Position numbers and translations under genes: made by a program. Shown piece by piece: positions 10,622 to 21,341 of a stretch of 64,000 nt of DNA. The stretch covers positions 248,001 through 312,000 of the forward strand of contig JAXBDG010000002.1 of the NCBI GenBank assembly GCA_036320915.1. Reading direction: 5' to 3'. This DNA comes from Linnemannia elongata (lineage: Eukaryota; Mortierellomycota; Mortierellomycetes; Mortierellales; Mortierellaceae). The number at the start of each line of letters is the position of its first letter. Within the stretch, counting starts at the first letter, position 1. Under the pieces are notes generated by a model, which saw nothing but the letters and a program-made list of their open reading frames with translations, did no database searches and had not been told where the DNA came from.

Positions 10622-12432
10622 TTAAAAAAAAAGGTATTTTTCCTCCAGCTCATGTTCCTTCTGTTGCAACTTCAATTCAGCTTCAATCCACTTCATTGTT
10701 GCCTCGTCCATCTCATCCTTAGATTTTTGCGTTTCCTCCCTCAATACAGCAATCTCAAACTCAAGAGCTGTAAACTCGTCAAGTTCAGAATAGCCTCGCA
10801 GGGTGTGCCTTCCTTGGCTCGTCTCCGAGGTTTCCGCTGGTTTGACGGTGCTATGCTTCTTTGGCCTTTTACTGGTATGCTCACTCTCTTCAGTTATCTG
10901 CTCCTCCTGTTGTCTCTTCTTCTCGCTGAAGAAAGTGGGTGGTGAATAGAAGGCAGATTCTGGGATGTTGCTGGGACAATAACCTAATCGAAGAAAGGCG
11001 TGACGCTTCAATTCCTCAAGGCTTGCCCGCTTGTTGGGGTTGAACTCAAGAGCCCTTCGAACGAACTTTTTGCCGAGCTCTGAGGTGGTCAACTTCTTGA
11101 AAAAGCCTTTGGGAAGGGGCGTCACCTTCGTGCTTTCAAATATCAATTACCAAGACGGGTCGTCAATATTTCTTTGATTTTTTCTTCTCCTTGGATCCTC
11201 CAGGCAAATAGAACAAACTTGCTCGTTCATCAGTTAAACACTTACGTTTTCGTCAGCCCAGGCGCATGTCCTTGAATGAAATTGTAAAAAACGCATCCAG
11301 CTGAAAAGATATCAATTGCTGATGTATGGACTTTCTCTTCGAGAACCTCAGGTGCGATGAAGTTTTTGGTACCTCGTCGGGCGCAGCTAAAAAAATGAAA
11401 CAAAAATAAAGTAAGAGAGATGGGTGAGTTACCACCAGCATTTAAATCAGTTAACAATGGCCTTTGACAAAACATGTTCTTACCTCTGAATCTCTGAATC
11501 CTCCGCCGATCCGAAGCCACAAAGGAGCAGCTCCATGTTAGGGCCGAGTAATATGTTCTCTGGGCATATGTTGCAGTGGGTAATACCTTCTTTGTGAATA
11601 TTACCCAGCCCTTCCAACATCTGCTTGCCAAAATAGACGATCTCCGGCCCTGTCAACGCGCCTCTGTTGTCCAGCATACTTTTTAAGCTTCCTGGGCCAC
11701 CAATGGCAAATATAAGACAGTAGCCTATGATATCCTCGAATACGCCTTGGAAGTCAACTACATGACTCTTCCCTCTGAGCCGGCTCAAGATGTCAACTTC
11801 TTTGGCAATCTATGCAAAAAGTACACGGATTGTCGTTGGTTAGTGCCTTCACAGCTAAAATACGCGAATACAACTAATGCAAATGGCTTGGTGTTAATAC
11901 TTACATCTATCTTCTTTGCCGCTGGTTTCTGAACCTTGATAACAAACCTATCATTGTTCTCGTCAACGACCTCGTGAACCTTTCCTCCTAAGGTTCCTTC
12001 CGCGAGGGGTTGACCTTTTGCATCCATGATAACCTTTCCTGAGGCCAAGTCAAGGAAGAACTAATCACAAGTTAAAAAAGTAAGAGATTAAAGGAATGAG
12101 TGAAATTTGGTCAATTAGTTTGCTCAGCTTATCAACATACAATCCTAGGTAGGCTCTTGTTAACGGTTGTCGTTTCTCTAAACACATCTGAACGCATTTG
12201 TTACTTGGTTGTTGTCGGAATCCGTCTTGAACTGGTCATGGAAGACGAAAGGGACGTCTTCTTGATGATAGTCGCCATGACCGTCAGTCTGGGCGATGGT
12301 GAAGCGATTGGTTTACCCCATTTCACTTTTGGTCGAAAACATACGTCGAGTGACTTGACTCGACCAGGCCTCATTGGGAGGCAGAGGAAATGGGGGTTTA
12401 ATGTTGATATGTTGAATATTGTTGTCCTCCAT
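10622..12432 (-). CDS. Predicted pseudokinase K1 (Polo-kinase-like domain, coiled-coil tail)
   Basis: Six minus-strand exons: 12432-12355, 12288-12205, 12060-11905, 11809-11484, 11386-11246 and 11132-10622 (stop TAA), about 431 aa in one frame with no stops. The kinase fold is recognisable: glycine loop GTLGGKV, FVIKV lysine, KEVDIL helix, THCNICPEN catalytic loop, IAPEVL. Key catalytic residues are changed: HRD is HCN (Asp lost) and DFG reads GFG (Asp lost), so phosphotransfer is unlikely. The domain end FLRLGYCPSNIPESAF follows the Polo-kinase pattern; a basic patch and a predicted coiled coil (ELDEFTALEFEIAVLREE and on) follow instead of polo boxes. Exons of 326 and 141 nt equal those of K2. 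The first two small exons (weak GTCACT donor) are tentative. Confidence 0.72.
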
Positions 12433-12954
12433 TGTAGGCAGACTTTTTTTTTCTGAGAATATTGTGTATGCTGGAATGAAGAAAGTTAAAGAGAAAAGAG
12501 GAGAGAAAATAGAATGAAGAGAGAAAAGTAGGGATGAGGAAGAAAGGTGAGATGAGAAGAATGTCCCTATTTATCGTTTGTCGGTTGGTCGATGAGCCTT
12601 GAACAGGAGGGGCACTGACCTCCTTTTTCATTTATTTTTTCTTTGTTGTTTCCCTGTCCCACGTAGTACCGTGGGGAAATTTGGAAGAACAAAATCAGAA
12701 TGCAAGGAAGGTGTTTCACTTTTCCAAGGCAAATCAATTTTTGCAATGCTAATCGTTTCTCCCTCTTTTTTGGCATTCACCTTCTAACTTTCCTCATGTA
12801 CAACAAGACAAGGCAACGAAACACAAACTATATGTCATATGTGTGCATAGTATGCCGCTTCTTTGTGTTTCCTTGCCTATGTTAGTGTTTGCTACGAGCG
12901 TTGCTTTGCTTCTATTCCGGTTGTTCCTGTATAAACATAAAGGTTATTTTACTC
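12433..12954. other. 5' region of K1 and spacer
   Basis: Upstream of the proposed K1 start the minus strand is pyrimidine-rich (12470-12550), like the leaders of other genes here. No other gene was recognised before the cassette of unit copy 3 begins near 12955, placing K1 and the cassette back to back as K2 and its cassette are. Confidence 0.5.
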
Positions 12955-15060
12955 TTTTCATTTGCCTGCTGCATTGTCTGTTCTCACGGTCATCATACCC
13001 AGCGCACCCCTTGAAGCCTCTTTTCCTCTGCGCCTTCGCGTCGTTCTTTTCTTTTTTTCCTGCCCGCGGGTTGGCAGTTGAGCCAATAGAATGTGCTCGG
13101 GAAAGGAAGGTATTGGAAAAAGAGGGCACACGACCAAAGAAAGTCAAGGCGAAGAGGCAAAAAAAAAAAGTGACTGCATAATATTAATTTTTTTAAGCGG
13201 ACCATCAGTCCGTGCGGGAGTAGCAATCTGTCTTGATTGCTGATGGTCGATGTTGTTGTATTACTTTTTTTCATTTCCTTGCAGGATCGGGCTTTTGTTC
13301 CGGCAATCGGCATGACCTTTTTACTCTTTTCCCCTGCGCCTTCACGTCTTTCGTTTTCTTTCTTTTCTTTTCCCGTCTCCCGAGGAACCAATAGAATGCG
13401 TTCGGTAAAAGCACACGACCAAAGTCAAGGCATAAAGGCGCATTGTGATTGTATTTTTTTTAAAGTGGACCGTGGGAAGAGTCCCTTCGACTTGACTCAG
13501 GACTGTGGGGTTTTCAATATAATATCAACTTCATCTCTTTGTCTTCTTCTCTTTCTTCCTGTTCCTTCTTTTCACCCTTCCCACGTCTTTCCCTCCCTCC
13601 TTTCCCTCTTTCCCAACCCTTGCTTGGCAAGCCTTTTTTTTACTCTTCTGACGCGGGGCATCGCCTGCTCTTCTCAAACCTCTGCCCGTCTCTCTCTGAC
13701 TCTCGCCCTATCACGCTCTACCTTTTCTCTTCTCCTCTCGTTCCTCTTTTGCTCTTCTCCTCTCCTTCGTTCCTCTTAATTTTCATTCCTCTCTTTCCAA
13801 CAACACCATGCCGTCCCTACGCATTCGCCATGTTCAAAATGATGCCTCAAGATCCCCTTTGTGCTAAAGCTCTCGCAAAAGGAAAGTACCGAAAATTCAT
13901 ATACCATTTATTGCTCTATAGCTATCTATTATGACCCTGGGTGCTTGGCGTTTGGGCAGATTCTTTGTTGGTTCATGGGTACGGTGGTCGGGAAACAGCT
14001 GTAGGCTTGCGAGTTCTCCTTCTTTGTGGTCCCACAAACCCTCTGTTAGTCCTCGTACTGTACTACAGTTGTCGGAGGTTTCATTAGCCGATTTCATTCA
14101 CCTGAGCGCGATGCCCGTATAACAAGGGAGCAACTCCTGTATAGTAGACTCATCCAACACTATATGCCAAGTACAACTGAGTTTTCGGGTGCTCCTATGG
14201 GTGCTTCATCGAGTAGACGCCACTGAAAACAATGACACCAGGATGACCATGACCAACAAATGTTTCTTGCTGCCGGCGTCCTGGAGGCGATAATAGTGTG
14301 CACTTTTGCATTTCGCCTTCATTTTTTTTTGGCGCTCTTTTCGTTCTGAGACATATGCCTCGGGGGACTACAATGGTTCTTGGGTAAGGTCGTCAGGAGA
14401 AAGTTGTAGGATACTACAATTGTCGGTGGTTTCATACGCCTTTTCACCCCTTGAAGCGCAACTACCTGCATAAAGAGGGAGACTTGGTGGACGGACTCAT
14501 CCACTGTCCCAGAACAAGTTCGACCAACGTATGAGGTGCTCTTGTGAATGTTGCAGTGCGTCGACTCCATTAAAACCTCGGCGACTGGATGGCTGTGAAT
14601 CATTGTATCCTTTCAAGTAGTATGTTTCCTGGATGAAAAAAAATGGGAATATGGACAACTTTCTAACCCCCTTTTTTCCGATTGTTGTGAGAATAATTTT
14701 AGGGGATGCACTCAGGGACTTCATTCAGGACGGGGCAAGAGGTAACAGAGAGTCATGGCTCTTTCACCAGGCACGAAGTATCTACAAAAAAGTTATTGTT
14801 CTCACAGCTGCATCTATTATTTGCTTTTATTACTTTCGCAACGCATTCTTGTCGACTTGGCATGTGTACTTTGAAGAATAAACCTCACCCTTCCAGTAGC
14901 GGGTATTTTTCATGACAACTTCAATTTGAATTTCTGCGTGCTGACAGGGCATATAAGATGAATCGGTTGATTGTTTAATTACTCTATCGAGTGAGCCAAA
15001 GGAAAAGAACAGAGCTTGACGCGTCGGGAAAAAAAGCGACGCGACATGAAAGGAGATTTG
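12955..15060 (+). repeat. Segmental duplication unit, copy 3 (direct, centre diverged)
   Basis: Aligns in direct orientation with 20330-22990: cassette modules at 12985-13500, pyrimidine tract at 13510-13790, then a middle part (about 13850-14400) that I cannot align confidently to copy 2, then clear similarity again at 14560-15050 with 22500-22990. The hairpin is at 13198-13212 with one mismatch (CGGACC-ATC-AGTCCG). A tail part resumes at 15075 and matches 24240 onward; the kinase relic present in copy 2 between these points is absent here. Confidence 0.8.
13830..13934 (+). CDS. Short ORF (34 aa) downstream of cassette copy 3
   Basis: ORF MFKMMPQDPLCAKALAKGKY... lies at the end of the pyrimidine-rich tract, the place occupied by the 38-aa ORF in copies 1 and 2, but the sequence is different. 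A second overlapping frame starts at 13808. No family or support beyond position; it may be chance. Confidence 0.2.
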   Translation: MFKMMPQDPLCAKALAKGKYRKFIYHLLLYSYLL

Positions 15061-15074
15061 TGTAGCGCCTCCTT

Positions 15075-16238
15075 GTCCATAAGCAACTTTTTATGTGTCT
15101 GAGTATTGAAAGAGCGGGTTTAAGCCACTTCCTTAAATAAAAAAAAAAATAAAGAAAAAGAAAAGGGGCTGCTCTCTTATATCACACCTAAACGTTACAC
15201 TAAGACCCTTCCAAAGCTGTCTTTGACACCACCCACGCCCTCGAAGATACCATGTACACAGCGAGAAGAGCGAAAGAAACAAGCGAAGAACGAGAAAAAT
15301 TGGTGGTGTTGACGGCAAGGCACCTGCAGCAGTAGGACTAAGTGGCGATGAAAGCAACTGAAGGTCTCGGGTCCTATTAAGGAGGAGGATATGAACAAGA
15401 GATGCAGACTGGACGAGTTCACAGCTGGGGATAGTCTGGCTTAGGACAGGAAGTATATTAAGGTCAGGAAGCAAGGAGTTGAACGACTGGTGGATGATAA
15501 CCAATGTGCAAAATTAGGCTACGGCTAACAATTTGAAATCCCAGTATGAAGTAACCACCGACCTCAACATACCTGGCAACGACGCCTTTTAACTCTGCGT
15601 GATATGAACGGCTGGGAGAGAGGGAGAAAGAGACTGAGGGGGCTTTATTGATCCCTATGCAGATATATATATGATGAGTGACATCTGCTACTCTTAGCAT
15701 AGAATGAAGAGAGTGGAGAGAGTATGTGTGGGCCTTAAACCGCCGTACTGGCTGTCGTTAGTTCGCAGATATGGTTGACTTTGTCAACATATAAGGTTTC
15801 AAAGGCAAGCTGGCAACATTGGAGCTGTTCATTCCTCAAAAAATATATAAGAGCGCGACTGCCCAGATGGTGATGGTTCACCACTTTCTCTATTTTCTTG
15901 AATCTCTAATAGCACAAACACTTTTGTGTGTACCTGAGGCACAGCTATCGAGAACAAGTAAATGGTATAGGTGAAATTGTACGGGGGCTTGAAGTGTGGC
16001 AGAAGCAGGTGCCTGGCATTTCACGTGAGGCAAGCTAGAAAGTAAAACGGAATAGCAAAGGGGCGTTTGGAGATGTGTCTGAGGTGAAGGATAATCAAGG
16101 GTGGTCCACAAAAATGTTTATAAGAAAGGCGTCAAAGACCACAAGGGAGTAAGTAATCAAGTCTAGTTGGCATATGTGTTCTTTGAGACAAAGGAAATGA
16201 GAACATATCAAGTATCATTTTTCTTTTCAATCACCCCG

Positions 16239-16276
<38 letters not shown>

Positions 16277-16330
16277 GTGGGAAATGAGAGAAAGTCATTC
16301 GGTTGTTGCATTCAACAAAGATCGCCATGT
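15075..16330 (+). repeat. Direct repeat, tail part of the unit (partner 24240-25075)
   Basis: Matches 24240-25075: TGTCTGAGTATTGA near the start, an A-rich run, CCTATGCAGATATATATATGATGA, a 150-bp block with GGCAACATTGG, the membrane-protein-like relic, and a final (GA)n followed by TCATTCGGTTGTTGCATTC. This copy carries about 440 bp (roughly 15165-15605) with no counterpart in the other copy, so one has gained or lost a segment. Confidence 0.8.
15945..16120 (-). pseudogene. Relic of a hydrophobic (membrane-like) protein exon, copy 3
   Basis: The minus strand codes a hydrophobic peptide (KRLFAIPFYFLPCL, then HFKPPYNF) ending at a CAG/GTAC-like junction. Upstream in another frame is a second hydrophobic stretch, so the reading shifts by one base. 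The same arrangement is in 24690-24870. An overlapping frame (MWTTLDYPSPQTHLQT) is also open. The parent family is not recognised. Confidence 0.35.
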
Positions 16331-16439
16331 TGATTCCTCTTTTTCTCTTTTTTTGTGTTCATACCTCCCCTCAACTTCTGCAGCAAAATAAGTCAAGTAC
16401 AACACACCAAATCATCAATCTGTACAGCAAAACCCCCTT

Positions 16440-16770
16440 TCGTATTTCTGTTGCTGTACTATAATGGCGTTTGAAATGTTTTTGAGTTGCTGTCTTGGTG
16501 TTGTGTAGGTTGTTTGTTGTTTGTTTAACTAGGCAACTCTAACTGGGCAACTCGAATGGGTAACTTGTTGCCTTACTCTTCCCTATGGTTGCAGTATCCT
16601 TCGTCCTGTATTCCACTTTTTTCTCCGCGGCCTCGCGTCGTTCTTTTCTTTTGTCTCCCTGGGCTGTTGAACCCAATGTTGGCTGCACATTTTTTTTTGT
16701 TTCTGAACCATCAGTATGTGCGGGAGTAGGCAATCAGTCTTGATTGCTGATGGACGTCCCTGTTTCTTGT
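16440..16770 (+). repeat. Diverged cassette fragment, copy 4
   Basis: Shares with 20190-20610 the order TTGCTGTACTA, GGCAACTC, CGCGTCGTTCTTTTCTTTT, GTGCGGGAGTAGGCAATC and TCTTGATTGCTGATGG. The hairpin is decayed (AACCATCAGTATG) and module B is missing. It is followed to about 17450 by a long T/C-rich tract with a CAA/CAG-rich end (17345-17410), which keeps long open frames only because of composition. Confidence 0.65.
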
Positions 16771-17634
16771 TTTGTATCTATCACCCTTCATTTTTTCTTT
16801 CTTTCTCTCCGTTTCCTCCTTTCGATTCATTCATCAACTGTGCCTTCATCCCTTTCGTACATCCTCCTTCGTCGTTCCCCCCATTATTTTATTTCTGCCA
16901 CCATCATCACTGTCTGTTTTTTTTTCTCCTTGCGCTTGAACTGGGACATAATTTTGCACACCCCTATCTCACCTTCTCGCCACTCTCTCTCGTCTACTTC
17001 AGTTCAGCTTTGTTCGACTCAAATGTCCTTCCTACAATATCATTCTCCTTGGCACTCACTGTTCCCATGCGAAACTCCCTTAACTCGTTTTCTCGCTCTT
17101 TTTTCTCTTTCTCGTCTCTCTTGTCATTTTCGTCAAAACAAAAAATGCTGTTTGTTCTTTATTTTATTTTCACCTCTCAACCAACTCTACCTAACCCAAC
17201 GCATCTTGACTCTTCCCTTCTTCCTTTTCCTCCTTACCCATTGGTATGCGCTCGGCTTCACTGGATTACTACATCGCAAAACCCAACACTCTTTCCACCC
17301 GCCTCTCTCTTATCCTATATCAACAATTTCACTACACTTGATCAAACAAACAAACAAACAACAACAACGACAACGACATCAACAACAACAGCAGCAGCAA
17401 CAGCAACAGCAGACTCGGCTGAAAACACAGATTCTTGATGAAATTAAGGCGCCTTGACCTGCAAGGACTTTAAATCGTCATTATTACTATGGTACATATA
17501 GACTGTGATAGAAAACAGGGGACTTGAAAGAAAGTGGTAAAGTAAAAAAAAAAAATAATGAGGAAAAACAATCCTTCACTCAAATCCTACATCCCTTCCT
17601 CCCTCCTCCTCCACTCCCAACCCAATCCGGAACC

Positions 17635-18282
17635 TTAAGAGTCAGACTCTGCGTCGCCAGACTCACTGTCGTCAGACTTAGAGTCTTCGGACTCAGAATC
17701 GTCATCCTCTTTCTGGTCACCGTCTTGGGTGCCGCGGCCATCATCCCGGAAATCGCTCCCAAAGAGGTCACGAAGTTCTTCCCTCTCGGCCTGCAGGTCC
17801 TGCCGCTCCTTTCGGATTCGGGTCTGGACCTGGGCGAGGAGGGCGGCCCAATGGCGCTCCTTCATGGCCTCTTTGGCAACGAACATCCGATAGGCCTTGA
17901 CACCGAATGTTGTCCTGGTCGTGGTCTCTTGATCATTCACCGCTTCCTTCTCGGCCCTCCTCCTCTTCCGCTTCGAAGCCTCCGTCTCCTCACCATTTCC
18001 CTGTGAGCTCCGGACACGCTTCTCAGTGGTGGTGTCAAACACCGGGGCCACGTTGAATGCCGTATCTGGGAGACTCTCCGGGCAGAATCCATAGCGGAAA
18101 AACTTGTGCACCGCAAGGGCGGGCAGGTCAATCCGCTCATGGACTCTAATGGCAAGAGTACGAGCAAGGAGGTTCTTGGCATCGGAGAAAGGAGCAACAC
18201 CGTCGAGGAAGTCCTCTGATGGCTGTTTGACAACATTTCTAGTGTTTACAGGGTGAGCAAAGTGAATATGGTTAACTTCAGT

Positions 18283-18317
<35 letters not shown>

Positions 18318-19761
18318 AAGAAGAAGAAGAAGAAGAATTGTCAATTTGAACTCATGTAACTTTTTCCTGAGAACCATTCACTTACCCGACGGTGATGTTG
18401 AGCCGTGTTTTACTGAACATCTGGTGGAAAATCACACCGAGCGAGAAGACATCAATCTTGTCGGTGTGAACCTTTCCCTCCAGGACCTCTGGCGCCCAGT
18501 AGCCCGGCGTCCCAGCCGTCCGGTGACTGAATAGGCGGTTGAATAAAAACAAACGTCATTACAATTGAACAGTAACACATGTTAGTTGTCAAAAAGTGCT
18601 TTGGGGTTGATTGTATGCATCAATTGCTACCTATGGATAATGTTCATTTGCGTTGTCATACCTGACGGCTGAAGACTCCTCTGCGAGCCCAAGATCCGTG
18701 ATCTTGAGCTGCATCCCTGCGTCCACCAGCACATTCTCGGGCTTGAGATCGCAATGGCGGATCCCTGCCTCATGGATGTGGCTCAAACCAGCCACGAGCT
18801 GTTTGCCGAAGAACCTGATCTCCGCGACCGACAAAGGTGCGCGGTTGACCAGGAGGGCGTGAAAGTCTCGTGGTTGGTAGAGCTGCATTAAGAGACAGGG
18901 TCCGCGCAAGTCCTCGACAACGCCGTGAAATTTCACAACGTTATCGTGGCCTTGCACCCTACTCAAGAATCGAGCTTCCTTTCGGATCTGTGCGTGATAG
19001 CAAAAAAGCATGGGAGTACCAACAAGCGTTAGTAAATGCATGCAGGCAAACAACTTATCTTTGAGTTATATAATATCAAACCGTTAAAAGTTTACTCTTA
19101 CCATTGCAATCCTCGCCGTGGGCTTCGGGACCTTCAGGGCCATCTTCTCTCCGCTGCTGCTACGAACAACGTGAACAGCGCCAAAACTGCCTTCAGCGGT
19201 GGGCCTACCATTCACGTCGACGTACAGGGCTCCTGTGACCTCATCGCGAAAGGTCACTTCGGACGGCACCTAGGACACAAGAATGAGACGTGAGTTGACG
19301 GATCTCGGTTAGCTCTCACGGGTACAGGTTGTACTCTACGAATACTACATTTCACCCCAAGAAGCATATCAATTGAACTGTCGTTGTACCTGTTCAGCAT
19401 CGAGGAGGTTGGATGCACCCACTCGAGCAGGAGCAAGGCGATCACTGACCTTGAGGATGCTCTTGTTGTTCGAGACAGAGCCGTAATCCTCAGGGTAGTA
19501 CGAGCCGCTGCTGAGTGGGTAAGGAATGTACGCTGGCTCGGGGATATCAAGAACGCGATTGGGGCTCACGACCAAAGGGAGAGCCTGTTGCAGCTGCTCC
19601 TCTTGGTGTTGCTCCTGTTCGTGTTGATGATCGTGTCCAGCCTGAGCTGACGTGACGGGGGGGTTTGTGGAAGGGGGAAGGGGGTTACAGGGAAGGGGGA
19701 GAGAGGGGAAGGGGGGAAAGAGGGAAGGGGAGTTGAAGAGCGTATAGCTGTCGTTTTGCAT
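17635..19761 (-). CDS. Protein kinase K2, Polo-kinase-like catalytic domain without polo boxes
   Basis: Five minus-strand exons: 19761-19390, 19269-19102, 18987-18662, 18526-18386 and 18238-17635 (stop TAA), about 536 aa. The N-terminal 120 residues are Pro/Gln/Ser-rich and not conserved in K1. The kinase domain has GSFGAV loop, MALKV lysine, HCDLKPEN catalytic loop (catalytic Asp kept, HRD Arg replaced by Cys: a non-RD form), TDLGL in place of DFG, and GTPGYWAPEV. The C-lobe ends FFRYGFCPESLP...VAPVF, the pattern seen at the end of Polo-like kinase domains. The tail has KRKRRR (possible nuclear signal), a coiled coil, and a highly acidic Ser/Asp end resembling CK2 sites. The ATG at 19761 was chosen because upstream in-frame ATGs lie in sequence shared with orphan cassette copies. 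Intron 4 contains a T32 run and GAA repeats. Confidence 0.85.
18285..18337. repeat. T32 homopolymer plus (GAA)n in K2 intron 4
   Basis: T run 18285-18316 directly followed by GAA repeats to about 18337. It lies wholly within the intron between K2 exons 4 and 5, so the coding frame is not affected. Confidence 0.9.
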
Positions 19762-20329
19762 GCTGAATACTAGAATCGTGTGCAGGTGGTGAGGGAAGAA
19801 GAGAAGAAGAGGAGAGAAGAAAAGAGAGAGAGAATCGAGTTTACGAGTCGTTGTTGCTGGAGGTTTTTTTTTGTCCGTTGCATGGGTGCCTGGTAGAGGA
19901 GGGATCGACTCCATTAACGAGAATGTAACCACCCTTGTTTTACAATACTTTTCATTTCAATTGAATCGTTGCACTCGTGGGAAAGTGGAGTCAAAAGAGG
20001 TAGGAGGGAAAGGTCATTTCACGTTATGCATGTATATGACCTTGCCACGCTGATTCCCTCTCTTTCATTCTCTATTTGCCTCCACTCACCTTGTATAACG
20101 GAACTAGACCAGTACAACCACGACAACACAACAAGACATTAATGCTTATGGTAAGGTTGCCTTTGCGTTTATTTCATGGACTTTTCATTGCATGAGCTTT
20201 GTTTTCTGTTGCTGTACTACAATGGCCTCTACTTTGCTTCGCGTTGTTGTCTTGCTGTTTTTGTTTGTTTGTTTGTTTGCCTGGGCAACTCTACTGAATG
20301 GCTCGTGGTCTTTCATTTTCATTTGCTAG

Positions 20330-20870
20330 CGGTATCGTTTGTTCCCGCGGCGGTCATCATGCCCAGCGTACTCCTTGAAACATCTTTTCCTCTGCGCCTT
20401 CGCGTCGTTCTTTTCTTTTTTCCTGCCCGCGGGTTGGCTGTTGAGCCAATAGAATGCGTTCGGGAAAAGAAGATATGGGAAAAAGAGGGCACACGACCAA
20501 AGTCAAGGCGAAGAGGCAGAAAAAAAAGTGACTGCATAATAATATTAATTTTTTGAGCGGACTATCAGTCCGTGCGGGAGTAGGCAATCTGTCTTGATTG
20601 CTGATGGTCGTTGTTGAATTACTTTTTTTCATTTTCTTGCAGGATCTGGCTTTTGTCCCGCAATCGGCATGACCTTTTTACTCTTTTCCTCTGCGCCTTC
20701 GCGTCTTTCTTTTCTTTCTTTTCTTCTCCCGTCTCCCGAGGAACCAATAGAATGCGTTTGAAAAAAGCATACGACCAAAGTCAAGGCATAAAGGCGCATT
20801 GTGATTGCATTTTTTTTTTAAGTGGACCGTGGGAAGAGTCCCTCCGACTTGACTCAGGACTGTTGGTTTT
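20330..20870. promoter_or_regulatory. Promoter-like cassette with two tandem hairpin modules, copy 2
   Basis: Module A (about 20385-20575) and module B (about 20685-20850) repeat the same motif order: CTCTGCGCCTTCGCGTC, a T/C stretch, CCAATAGAATGCG (20446 and 20744), ACGACCAAAGTCAAGGC, GTGA(C/T)TGCAT, T run, inverted repeat. Module A ends in a perfect hairpin CGGACT-ATC-AGTCCG (20558-20572). Module B has GGAC...GTCC around CGTGGGAAGA. A pyrimidine tract of about 300 bp follows up to the short ORF at 21216. With K2 transcribed away on the other side, a bidirectional promoter is the simplest reading; function is inferred. Confidence 0.6.
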
Positions 20871-21215
20871 CAATATAATATCAACTTCTTCTCTTTGTCT
20901 TCTTTTCTTTTCCTTTTTCCTTCTTCCACCCTTCCCACGCCCTTCCCACCCTACCTGCCCTCTTTCCCTACCCTTGCTTGCCAAGCCTTTTTTTTTACTC
21001 TTCTGACTCGGGGCCTCGCCTGCTCTTCTCAACCCTCTGCTCATGTCTCTCTGACTCTCTGCCTCTGTTCCTCTTCTTTCTTTCTCTCTCTTTCCATCTT
21101 CTTTCCCCCCCTTTGCCTTCTTCTGCTTTCACTTCTTTGTCTTCTTTCTCACTCTCTTCATTTCCCTCACTTTTATTTCTTCCCTCTCACACTCTCTCTC
21201 TCTCTTTCGACGCGG

Positions 21216-21341
21216 ATGAACCTCATGAACAATGGTCGCAAGATCATCAAGAGCAAGACGCTGAAGACCGATGCCATACTAGAAATCATCCGCCATTACG
21301 AAGGAAAGTACAAGGTCGTAGGCTACACTGTTTTCTTATGA
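21216..21341 (+). CDS. Short conserved ORF (41 aa), copy 2
   Basis: ATG at 21216 with a second in-frame ATG at 21225, which begins the part shared with copy 1. It reads MNLMNNGRKIIKSKTLKTDA... ending KYKVVGYTVFL and stops at TGA 21339-21341. It directly follows a long T/C-rich leader. No family is recognised. The reading frame and stop are kept between copies 1 and 2, but most differences alter amino acids, so protein function is doubtful. Confidence 0.4.
   Translation: MNLMNNGRKIIKSKTLKTDAILEIIRHYEGKYKVVGYTVFL

Noticed and set aside
19762..19932. Upstream extension of K2 by in-frame ATGs
   Set aside because: The extension falls in sequence shared with the orphan cassette in copy 1, where no kinase follows, so it is better read as leader or promoter.
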